A stretch of DNA of 13,457 bases from Chloroflexota bacterium (GTDB lineage: Bacteria > Chloroflexota > Anaerolineae > UBA4142). Positions within the stretch are counted from its first letter, which is position 1, and every line of letters begins with the position of its first letter. Location of the stretch: positions 1-13,457 of the forward strand of contig JACQGS010000282.1 of the NCBI GenBank assembly GCA_016199405.1, read 5' to 3'. A model generated the notes under the pieces. It was not told the origin of the DNA, ran no database searches, and saw only the letters and a list, made by a program, of their open reading frames with translations. A program made the translations under genes and the position numbers. Of this stretch, positions 6,849 to 13,302 are shown piece by piece.

Positions 6849-7250
6849 ATGTTCAGAAATCTCAGAGCACGAATCAAGTCGTGGACCATCAATCCACGTA
6901 TGTGGGCTCGGATAAAGGGTATCGCCGCCGGGTTATTGGTTTGCGGCGCGAATGCTGTCCCGGTTTCGGCGGCCGGCTTGGGGGATGCCATTGCGACTCT
7001 GGCGAAACTGCTCATTGATGGTTTGATCGGCCTTTCAGCGGTGCTGCTCGCGATCGGCATCGTAACGGGCTTCGTGACCGGTCAAATTGAAGTGATGGTC
7101 GGCCGGCCGGGTGGCTTGTCATCCACGTGGATGCGCATTGCCGGTATCGTCATTTGTTTTGTCGGCGCGATTTTCACGGTGCAGATCGCGAATACGATCA
7201 TCGATACGCTGGCGGTCTACAAGGGTACCGAAGGCATCAAATTACCGTAG
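6849..7250 (+). CDS. VirB2/TrbC-like pilin-type protein with signal peptide (copy 2)
   Basis: A 133-residue protein. ATG 6849 has GGAGG at 6838-6842, 6 bases upstream, so the longer upstream frame is rejected. A long basic N-region (to about residue 24) is followed by GIAAGLLVCGANAVPVSAA, which looks like a signal peptide cleaved near residue 43, as in VirB2/TrbC precursors. The mature part has two hydrophobic helices (about 51-76 and 91-117). It shares with the preceding protein the pattern TGF-x2-xQI...G-x-P...L-x3-W...I-x2-(V/I)VIC. It lies 14 bases after that gene and 23 bases before the VirB6-like gene. Probable role: major or minor pilin, or a pore subunit. Confidence 0.75.
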   Translation: MFRNLRARIKSWTINPRMWARIKGIAAGLLVCGANAVPVSAAGLGDAIATLAKLLIDGLIGLSAVLLAIGIVTGFVTGQIEVMVGRPGGLSSTWMRIAGIVICFVGAIFTVQIANTIIDTLAVYKGTEGIKLP

Positions 7251-7273
7251 CGAACTTTAACGAGGAACCCGCC

Positions 7274-9568
7274 GTGATCGAGAGAGGGCCATCCGCGAGG
7301 AATATTCGGTATTCGGTAACGCGACGCATGTCGCGGATGATTCGCGCGTTCGCCATCGGCGCGCTTTTCATGTTGGTCGCGCCTTTTCTATTTCCGGCGC
7401 GTCCCGCCGCCGCCGAAATTCTCGCGCCGCTGACGGTTACGCCGTTCGCACTCGCGACGCCGTCCCCCGACCAAAACGAGAATCAACCGCCCAAGACGCC
7501 GACGACGCCGGGAAACCCACCGCAAGACGCTAACCCAACGGGTGTCGTCGAGAGCTTTACCCAGATCATCAATCAGATTATTCAATTTCCCGTTCGAGAT
7601 CTGCAAGAAGCGCTGGAAAACGCGATCAACGGCATTTTGAAAGATGCGCTGACGCCTTTGGAGCGATTCTTTGCGGCTTCACTGGGACGCTGGTTTTTGA
7701 CGAGTCCCGGCATTCTGACGCCGGGCGGCGGTGTCGCCAACGGTCAGGACGCGATCCGGCCCGCGTGGGATGTGATGGTACGCATCGCCATTTTTTTGTG
7801 GCCGCTCACGCTCGCGATTATCGCGACGATTGCCGCGAAGGACGCGGTGACCGCGGCGTCGTGGGGTTTGGGAGATCTAAAATATGTGCTGGCGGAATGG
7901 CTCATCGCGGTAATCGCGTCCGCGACGAGCATCTATTGGCTCGACCTCAGCAATCAGTTTGGCAACGCGACGACGACGGCAATTCTGAACGCGGGTTTCA
8001 CGAGCGGAGCGTTTGACCCCAACGCGCTCACCACGATGATTTTCGGCGCCGCCGGTCTCTTGCTCATATTTTCGCCCGGCGGCGGTGCGATCACTTTGTT
8101 TATTGTGATCTTTGTGATCATGTTGGGCATGGCGGTGTTGACCGCGATCATCTTTCAATTCATTGCGCGCTTTGCGATTTTGTATGTGTTGGTCGCGCTG
8201 GCACCGGTGGTCTTGATCTTGGGCGTCCTTCCACCCGTGAGTTGGCTGCGCGTTCTATGGTTGAAAGGATTCGTTCTGGTAGAACTCTTGGGGCCGATCA
8301 ACGCGCTCCTGATCAAATTGACAATGCTCCTCGCCGCGCGCGGCGTATCGAACGATCCCGTTACTGCCTTCGTTGAATTTCTTGGCGTGATTGGACTCTT
8401 GAGTGTTCTCATCACGGTCGATGGCGTCATTATCAAGGGCGTTTTCGGCGCGGCGGCCGAATTAGCCGAGAAATCAATGGACATGGTGAAAGGGATCGCG
8501 ACCTTGGGATTGGCGGCCGCCTCCGGTCTCGCGGGCGGTGCGATTGCCGGCGGCGCGAGTGCCGCCGCCGGTTCTAGTCTCGGCGGTGGTGGCGGAGCGC
8601 CGTCGGGTGGCTTCTCATGGCCGTCAGCAATTTCGACGGCCGGACGAACTTTGAGCGCCTCGGGCAACCCATTCCGTCCTTTGGGCGCGGCGATGAGTGG
8701 AGTCGGAGATGCGATGCGGCAAGGTCAGGCAACTGGAGCATTACCTGAAACGAATTCCGCAAATGGACACACGCCAAGTGAGACGAACCTGAACGAGCCA
8801 GAAGATACGGCGAAGCCAACTGGACTTGCCGCGGATTCGAATCGGTTGGACGCCAGGCTTCCTCCCGCGCAGGCACCTTCTTTTTCGCCGACCGGTGCAG
8901 GAGCCGGAAATGTTCCAAGTACTCTGCGCGGAGACAGTCATTCGAACCGCCTTGCGCCGGAATCAATTTCCGCGCTTGGCCTTTTGCCGGAACCGCTAAG
9001 ATCGCGCGCCGGTAATCTCGCGTCTGCGTTTGGGGATCGGCAACAACAATCCGCGGTTGCTGAGGCGAGCGTCGCGGCGCTCAATCGATTAGAAATGCGT
9101 GGACAAGACACGTCAAGTCTTGCCAACGCGTGGGATCGCGGTATGGCGTCGGTCTTGGCGTCCGCGCGCGGCGGAATGGCGCTGGAGACCATGTCGCATG
9201 ATGCGGGCTTTGGAAACGACGTATCCGGATACATGGCATCGCGGATGAGTCCGGAAAATGGCGGCGGATTCGAAATGCCAGCGAATGCAATTCCATGGCG
9301 CGCCCAACTCTCACCGCACGATTGGGATGCCGGCACCGGAATTGCATCGGCCCTCGGCGGAAGTGTTAGCCCCGGCGTGGCCGCACAGGTCTATCACGAA
9401 CTTCGTTCTCCCGAATCGGGCGGAGGCTGGTCGCACGGCGTAGAATTCTTTCAAGCGGCTCGCGGAGCCGGGTCAGCTGCCGCGCTCGAACAACGGCTTG
9501 CGCAATGGGTTGACGAAAAGAACGCGCCCGCCGGTGCGCTGCGTTTGTGGCGCGCTGGGCGATCGTAG
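7274..9568 (+). CDS. VirB6/TrbL-like polytopic membrane protein of a type IV secretion-like system
   Basis: A 764-residue protein. GTG 7274 is chosen because GAGGAA (7262-7267) precedes it; ATG 7328 and ATG 7337 are later in-frame options just before the signal peptide. Order: basic leader and signal peptide cut near residue 47 (PARPAAA); Pro/Thr linker 48-90; an amphipathic stretch (FTQIINQIIQFPVRDLQEAL) leading into five or more membrane helices between about residues 165 and 400 (for example WDVMVRIAIFLWPLTLAII and LLGPINALLIKLTMLLAARG); a Gly/Ala-rich segment about 415-445; then a soluble, low-hydrophobicity tail to 764. The core matches the TrbL/VirB6 inner-membrane channel family by layout. 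The tail of about 320 residues is unusually long and I cannot identify it. Adjacent VirB2-like and VirB3-like genes support the call. Confidence 0.82.
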   Translation: MIERGPSARNIRYSVTRRMSRMIRAFAIGALFMLVAPFLFPARPAAAEILAPLTVTPFALATPSPDQNENQPPKTPTTPGNPPQDANPTGVVESFTQIINQIIQFPVRDLQEALENAINGILKDALTPLERFFAASLGRWFLTSPGILTPGGGVANGQDAIRPAWDVMVRIAIFLWPLTLAIIATIAAKDAVTAASWGLGDLKYVLAEWLIAVIASATSIYWLDLSNQFGNATTTAILNAGFTSGAFDPNALTTMIFGAAGLLLIFSPGGGAITLFIVIFVIMLGMAVLTAIIFQFIARFAILYVLVALAPVVLILGVLPPVSWLRVLWLKGFVLVELLGPINALLIKLTMLLAARGVSNDPVTAFVEFLGVIGLLSVLITVDGVIIKGVFGAAAELAEKSMDMVKGIATLGLAAASGLAGGAIAGGASAAAGSSLGGGGGAPSGGFSWPSAISTAGRTLSASGNPFRPLGAAMSGVGDAMRQGQATGALPETNSANGHTPSETNLNEPEDTAKPTGLAADSNRLDARLPPAQAPSFSPTGAGAGNVPSTLRGDSHSNRLAPESISALGLLPEPLRSRAGNLASAFGDRQQQSAVAEASVAALNRLEMRGQDTSSLANAWDRGMASVLASARGGMALETMSHDAGFGNDVSGYMASRMSPENGGGFEMPANAIPWRAQLSPHDWDAGTGIASALGGSVSPGVAAQVYHELRSPESGGGWSHGVEFFQAARGAGSAAALEQRLAQWVDEKNAPAGALRLWRAGRS

Positions 9569-9595
9569 GCAGCCGCGTATTAAGAATACCGGAAT

Positions 9596-9636
9596 GGCGG
9601 TGGCGCACTTCGGGACACCGAAGGCGCGTAACCGCC
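9596..9636 (+). other. long hairpin between the VirB6-like and PrgI-like genes
   Basis: An intergenic inverted repeat in nested arms: GGCGGT (9596-9601) pairs with ACCGCC (9631-9636), GCGC (9603-9606) with GCGC (9624-9627), and CTTCGG (9608-9613) with CCGAAG (9618-9623) around a GACA loop. The total is 16 bp with small bulges. A TTTT lies about 9 bases later (9645-9648), so it is not a textbook intrinsic terminator. It may be an attenuator, an RNA-processing site or a stabilising element. The rest of 9569-9711 shows nothing else recognisable. Confidence 0.5.
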
Positions 9637-9711
9637 GGTGCAAGTTTTGCGAAGGGCAACCGTAATTTTTCCAAACGCGTATTTCGCATTGGGCGATGAT
9701 TAGGTTCAAGT

Positions 9712-10203
9712 ATGCAACAAATTAATTTTCCACGACGGATTCAATTAGGTTTGCGTCCTTGGTATGGTTTGACGCTACGGCAGTTGCTGTATCTACTTTT
9801 CAGCGGTGGCGTGGCGGGCGCGATCGTTTTGTTTGGACCGGCTCAGGGCGGCGGCATTGTCATTCGCGCGCTGATCGGGCTCTTTATAATTTCCATCGGG
9901 GTCTTGCTCGCATTTTTCCGCAAGGACGGAATGACGATGGAAGAATGGCTGATGGCCCGAATCCATTACGTGCTGCGACCGCAAAAGCGCGTTTGGACAC
10001 GTGGGGGCGATGTTCCACGTGCAGAGATGCGCGTTGAAACTTCGCATGTTGCGGGCGCAGTGTTGCCGCGAACGCAATCGAGTTCGCCGGCGGCGGCTGC
10101 CATCGTTCTGATCGATATGGCCGTGATTCTGGCGTTTTTCTCGCTGGTGGTCTATTTCAGTCGTGGCGGGCTCGACGAAATTCGACTCTGGTTCGGTCGA
10201 TAG
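9712..10203 (+). CDS. PrgI/VirB3-like membrane protein
   Basis: A 163-residue protein. The N terminus (INFPRRIQLGLRPWYGLTLRQLLYLL) followed by two hydrophobic helices (about residues 22-42 and 49-69) and the motif KDGMTMEEWLMARIHYVLRPQK is the layout of PrgI-family proteins, the VirB3 counterpart in Gram-positive, Chloroflexota and Patescibacteria type IV secretion systems. These sit in the inner membrane next to the VirB4 ATPase. A third hydrophobic helix (about 128-150, AAAIVLIDMAVILAFFSLVV) extends it beyond the usual length. The start ATG 9712 has only a weak AGG 7 bases upstream. The next gene is the VirB4-type module, as expected, but here the pair is split by a 380-bp palindrome array. 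Confidence 0.85.
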   Translation: MQQINFPRRIQLGLRPWYGLTLRQLLYLLFSGGVAGAIVLFGPAQGGGIVIRALIGLFIISIGVLLAFFRKDGMTMEEWLMARIHYVLRPQKRVWTRGGDVPRAEMRVETSHVAGAVLPRTQSSSPAAAAIVLIDMAVILAFFSLVVYFSRGGLDEIRLWFGR

Positions 10204-10205
10204 GA

Positions 10206-10527
10206 TTTGTACGCGCGTACAATTTTTCCGCAACCCTTCGCGTAGAATTGACTTTATACGCGCGTATAAAATACGCGAGACAACTCTATTCGCCTACTCG
10301 TTTGTAGGCGTCTACAAAACGGGGCGTACGGTCACTGTATTGAACGCGCGTATAAAAATGGGTCGCAGGCGCGGCCAATATTGTACGCGCGTATAAAATC
10401 CGCAAGACAACTCCATCGGTCTACTCGTTAATACGCCCGCATGAATACGAGATGCGAGCGTAGTCAAAGTGTACGCGCGTACAAAAAGCCTGAGGTGTGC
10501 CACTGGCAATTTGTACGCGCGTACAAA
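10206..10527. repeat. array of eight 18-bp palindromic sites
   Basis: Sites start at 10206, 10253, 10301, 10339, 10380, 10428, 10468 and 10510, each 18 bp. The clearest are TTTATACGCGCGTATAAA (10253-10270) and TTTGTACGCGCGTACAAA (10510-10527), both perfect palindromes. The copy at 10206 is perfect over 16 bp. Those at 10339, 10380 and 10468 keep the ACGCGCGT core with one changed arm. Those at 10301 (TTTGTAGGCGTCTACAAA) and 10428 (TTAATACGCCCGCATGAA) are degenerate. Start-to-start spacing is 47, 48, 38, 41, 48, 40 and 42 bp, about four helical turns, so a dimeric DNA-binding protein could bind cooperatively on roughly one face. The array fills almost the whole gap between the PrgI-like and TraC-like genes and ends against a ribosome-binding site. 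It is most likely a multi-site operator; a centromere-like or iteron function is possible. I see no similar site elsewhere in the window. Confidence 0.9.
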
Positions 10528-10532
10528 GGAGG
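10528..10532 (+). promoter_or_regulatory. strong ribosome-binding site directly after the last palindrome
   Basis: GGAGG at 10528-10532 is preceded by AAA, which are the last bases of the eighth palindrome. It is 9 bases from GTG 10542 (a possible leader ORF) and 53 bases from ATG 10586 (the TraC-like gene), so it fits the leader ORF and not the larger gene. A protein bound at the last palindrome, or an RNA hairpin formed by it, would abut this site. Confidence 0.6.
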
Positions 10533-10541
10533 AACTGACCG

Positions 10542-10589
10542 GTGCCGCCAATGAAACGGTCGAAATCGAAACCCGGAGCCGCATCATGA
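10542..10589 (+). CDS. possible 15-residue leader peptide coupled to the TraC-like gene
   Basis: A GTG start 9 bases after GGAGG opens a frame encoding MPPMKRSKSKPGAAS, which stops at TGA 10587-10589. That stop overlaps the ATG of the next gene at 10586 as ATGA, the usual arrangement for translational coupling. The peptide is basic and short. It could be a leader whose translation controls the downstream gene. An internal ATG at 10551 is too far from the ribosome-binding site to be preferred. The evidence is the spacing and the overlap only; with so few codons, chance is possible. Confidence 0.4.
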   Translation: MPPMKRSKSKPGAAS

Positions 10590-11263
10590 AAAAGTCGAAC
10601 CAAGCACTTCCAGCCACCCAAGATCAAGTCCTCGTTGAGTCCGTGAGAGATAAAGCCATCATCCTGCGGACTGGGGAAATGACCGCGCTGGTTCAAGTCG
10701 AAGGTGTGGACGTCACGCGATTGTCGAACGATGCGCAAATCGGACTGGTGGCGCAGTTCGAAAGTTTTCTCTTGACCCTGCGTTTTCCGTACCAAATTAT
10801 TATTGCGCGGAAACGCCAACGCCTGGAAGAATTCCTGTCCTATGTCGACGACCAAGCGCAGCAGCGCGGGCGCGAGCGAAATCCGGTGTACACGCGCGCC
10901 TTGTATGGTTGGATCCAATTTATGAATCTGGTTGTGCAACAAGTCAATCCCCAAATTCCCCACTATCTCTTTGTGGTTCCGTACGATCCGATTCCGTACG
11001 AAGAACGCGTGCGCGGCAAACCAACCCTTACTTTGGAGCGTTATCGCCGCGGATTGGACGAACTCGCGCGCCGCACCGACCAGGTCGTGCGGGGCATGAC
11101 GCGCGTTGGACTGGGCTGCCGGCGGCTCGACAATCAAGAGATCACCGCGGTGTTGCACCGCGTCTATCATCCCTCTATTCCTGACCATCGGATTCCACCG
11201 ATCGTGCGCGCGAAAAGCTTCGTTGCTTCGACGGACGTGGTCGGACCTTCGTCGGGCACGTAG
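10586..11263 (+). CDS. TraC-like protein (separate VirB4-type N-terminal domain)
   Basis: A 225-residue protein. The open frame runs back through the palindrome array, but the YART repeats it would encode there are palindrome artefacts. ATG 10586 has GGAG (10575-10578) and overlaps the leader stop. QVLVESVRDKAIILRTGEMTALVQVEGVDV (residues 14-43) and the following helix with FESFLLTLRFPYQIIIARKR (58-77) match the TraC-like domain found next to PrgI and VirB4 genes in Patescibacteria and related systems, which corresponds to the N-terminal part of VirB4/TraC ATPases. It has no Walker motifs and no membrane helix, so it probably sits on the cytoplasmic face and joins the ATPase to the PrgI-like protein. 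The next gene, the ATPase itself, begins 23 bases later. Confidence 0.8.
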   Translation: MKKSNQALPATQDQVLVESVRDKAIILRTGEMTALVQVEGVDVTRLSNDAQIGLVAQFESFLLTLRFPYQIIIARKRQRLEEFLSYVDDQAQQRGRERNPVYTRALYGWIQFMNLVVQQVNPQIPHYLFVVPYDPIPYEERVRGKPTLTLERYRRGLDELARRTDQVVRGMTRVGLGCRRLDNQEITAVLHRVYHPSIPDHRIPPIVRAKSFVASTDVVGPSSGT

Positions 11264-11286
11264 CATCTGGCAAGGGAACTCTTCGA

Positions 11287-13185
11287 ATGACCAACTGGCT
11301 GAGTCAATTGGATCGCGTCTTGGGTGGTGACGGCTCCTGGGGAAAATCAATTACGGAGACGCCGCATCAAACCGCACCGCCACCACTCCAAACTGCTGAG
11401 GCGAACGATGCTGACAAACCGATCGCGCCGGGCGAGTCGCGTCTGCCGGCGACAACTTCCGGTTCGGTCGCGGATGTTTTACAGATCGGCACGCGCGAAC
11501 TGGCGGATCATCTTGCGCCGGCCGCGTTGAAGATTGAGGCGGACTGTATCCAAATCGTCGGCGAGGGCTGGGTACGCATCTGGTTTATCGAAGACGTTCC
11601 GAAAACTCTCGGAAGGTCGGCCCTCGACGCGATCTATGATTTTCCGGCGGAAGTCCGCGTTAGTCTCTTCGTGCGGCCGATGGACAAGACCGCCGTGCGC
11701 GAAATGCTGCGGCAGAGACGCACCAGTCTCCACGCAGAACGGATGACGCGCACGCAACAGGGACGGCTCGCCGACTACAACGCCGAAGACGAACTGAACG
11801 ACACTGAAGCAACCCTGCGCGATCTGGAATCCAGTCATTTGCCGCCGCAGGAACTGCTGTGGACGATTGCGCTTTATGCGCGCAATCTCGATGAACTCGA
11901 ATTACTGTCGCGCCGTCTCGAAGATTACCTGCTCGACGCGGACTTGCGCGCGTACCGCGCCTCACTTCGGCAAGAAGACGGGCTGATCAGCGTGCAGCCG
12001 TTCGGATTGAATCACTTGGGACACGGCCGCAACATCAGCGTGTCTTCATTTGCGGGAATGTTTCCGTTTTCACGACAGATCCAAGCGGACATCAAAGGAA
12101 TTCCGTACGGGATTGATCGGAGCAACGGCGCGTGGGTAATCGTCGACGAATTCGCCCAGAACAATCCGAATCAATTGATTGTGGGGATGCAGGGTTCGGG
12201 CAAGTCGATGTTTCTGAAATACAAAGCCACGTGGTCGGTCCTGCTCGGCATGCGTAGTTTCATTCTCGATTTGGAGGGCGAGTTCGAGTCGATGTGCCGC
12301 GCGCTGAACGGAACTTATCTCGACATGGCGCTGACGTCACCGCACCAGATGAATATTTTTGATTTGAATCCGGAAGATCCGGACGCGTGGATGAATGGGA
12401 TGCAGGATGCGCTCGCGTGGCTTGAGATCGCGCTCGGAAAACTTACGCCGCGTGAACGAAACGTTATTTTGATTCCCGCTTATGCGCGCATGATGGAAGA
12501 AGCGCAGATTCATCAAAAAGACCCACCGTCGTGGAAGAAAAAGCCACCGCTCCTTTCGGATCTGTATCTGATTCTTCGCAGCGATGAGCGACGCGAGGCG
12601 CAGGACTTGGCCGACCGCCTTGAAACGTTTGCCATCGGCGCCTATGCCCACGCCTTCAGCCAACCGACGAATGTCAATCCGCGATCTCCGCTCGTCGTCT
12701 TCGGTTTGAAAAATGTTCATCCTGAAATGCAAGCGCTCCGCATGCGCCAGATCAATACGTTCATTTGGTCGAATGTGCTCGCGCAATTGCAAGCGACGCG
12801 GATCTTCGTCGATGAGGCGTGGCGCTGGTTGCAGCAACCGACGGCGGCCGCCGACCTCGCGGAAATGGCGCGGCGCTTTCGTAAACGCAATGCCGGCATC
12901 ATTCTGGCGACTCAGCACGGCGGTGATTTGAGCGCGTCGCAGCAAGCGACGGTGATTCGGGATACCGCGTCCACGACTATTCTCTTTAAGCAAACCGCCT
13001 CTTCGATTGCCACGATCGCGGGACTGTTTGGCTTGAATGAGGTGGAAGCGCGTGAACTCTTGACCCTCGACCGCGGCGAAAGCATTGTGATCATGGGACC
13101 GACCCATATTCCACTTTACACAGTAATTCCGCCGGAGTGGTATCCCCTGTGGACGACTGACCCCCGCGACCGCACCAACGCCTGA
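11287..13185 (+). CDS. virB4: VirB4/TraC-like type IV secretion ATPase
   Basis: A 632-residue cytoplasmic ATPase. ATG 11287 follows AAGGGAA with good spacing. Residues 1-60 are a polar, probably flexible linker. About 60-290 form an N-terminal CagE/TrbE/VirB-type region (FVRPMDK...RRTSLHAERM...YRASLRQEDG). The P-loop domain begins with GIPYGIDRSNGAWVIVDEF and has Walker A GMQGSGKS at 300-307, ILDLEGEFESMCRALNG after it, Walker B RIFVDEA with Asp509-Glu510, and a sensor-like ATQHGGDL at 541-548. VirB4 proteins are hexameric ATPases that power pilus biogenesis and substrate transfer. The nearby PrgI, VirB6 and VirB2-like genes complete a minimal inner-membrane set. The homologue is shorter than many VirB4 proteins (about 800 residues), partly because a TraC-like domain is encoded separately just upstream. 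Confidence 0.93.
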   Translation: MTNWLSQLDRVLGGDGSWGKSITETPHQTAPPPLQTAEANDADKPIAPGESRLPATTSGSVADVLQIGTRELADHLAPAALKIEADCIQIVGEGWVRIWFIEDVPKTLGRSALDAIYDFPAEVRVSLFVRPMDKTAVREMLRQRRTSLHAERMTRTQQGRLADYNAEDELNDTEATLRDLESSHLPPQELLWTIALYARNLDELELLSRRLEDYLLDADLRAYRASLRQEDGLISVQPFGLNHLGHGRNISVSSFAGMFPFSRQIQADIKGIPYGIDRSNGAWVIVDEFAQNNPNQLIVGMQGSGKSMFLKYKATWSVLLGMRSFILDLEGEFESMCRALNGTYLDMALTSPHQMNIFDLNPEDPDAWMNGMQDALAWLEIALGKLTPRERNVILIPAYARMMEEAQIHQKDPPSWKKKPPLLSDLYLILRSDERREAQDLADRLETFAIGAYAHAFSQPTNVNPRSPLVVFGLKNVHPEMQALRMRQINTFIWSNVLAQLQATRIFVDEAWRWLQQPTAAADLAEMARRFRKRNAGIILATQHGGDLSASQQATVIRDTASTTILFKQTASSIATIAGLFGLNEVEARELLTLDRGESIVIMGPTHIPLYTVIPPEWYPLWTTDPRDRTNA

Positions 13186-13302
13186 AGGAATTTCTATTCG
13201 CCCGATTGTGCGGAGCGCAAATGAGATGGTTAATTGTCGCGTGTCCGACATTGGAATATTGACTCGTTCACCGAATAGACGCCAGTCCTCGTAAAAACAA
13301 TT
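13186..13302. other. short intergenic stretch
   Basis: This stretch of 117 bases holds only a 13-codon frame from ATG 13221, with no ribosome-binding site. I see no hairpin followed by a T-run and no copy of the palindromic site. Confidence 0.5.

Noticed and set aside
7127..7273. Longer N terminus for the VirB6-like protein, starting at ATG 7127
   Set aside because: It would overlap the preceding pilin-like gene for over 120 bases and bury the signal peptide. GTG 7274 has a proper ribosome-binding site.
10248..10270. Promoter TTGACT plus TATAAA within the second palindrome
   Set aside because: The gap between the two hexamers is only 11 bp, too short for a standard housekeeping promoter. 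The TATAAA is better explained as a palindrome arm.
10206..10527. CRISPR array (short repeats separated by 20-30 bp spacers)
   Set aside because: The repeat is only 18 bp, perfectly palindromic in the best copies and degenerate in others. Two spacers are duplicates of each other, and there are no cas genes in view.
10469..10585. Upstream extension of the TraC-like gene, starting at GTG 10469
   Set aside because: The extra residues contain YART twice, which is simply the translation of the palindromes. The ribosome-binding site and family similarity support ATG 10586.
10421..11350. 309-codon open frame on the minus strand
   Set aside because: It is a shadow of the TraC-like gene. The plus-strand protein has a family pattern, a ribosome-binding site and operon context, while the minus-strand frame has none and runs through the palindrome array.
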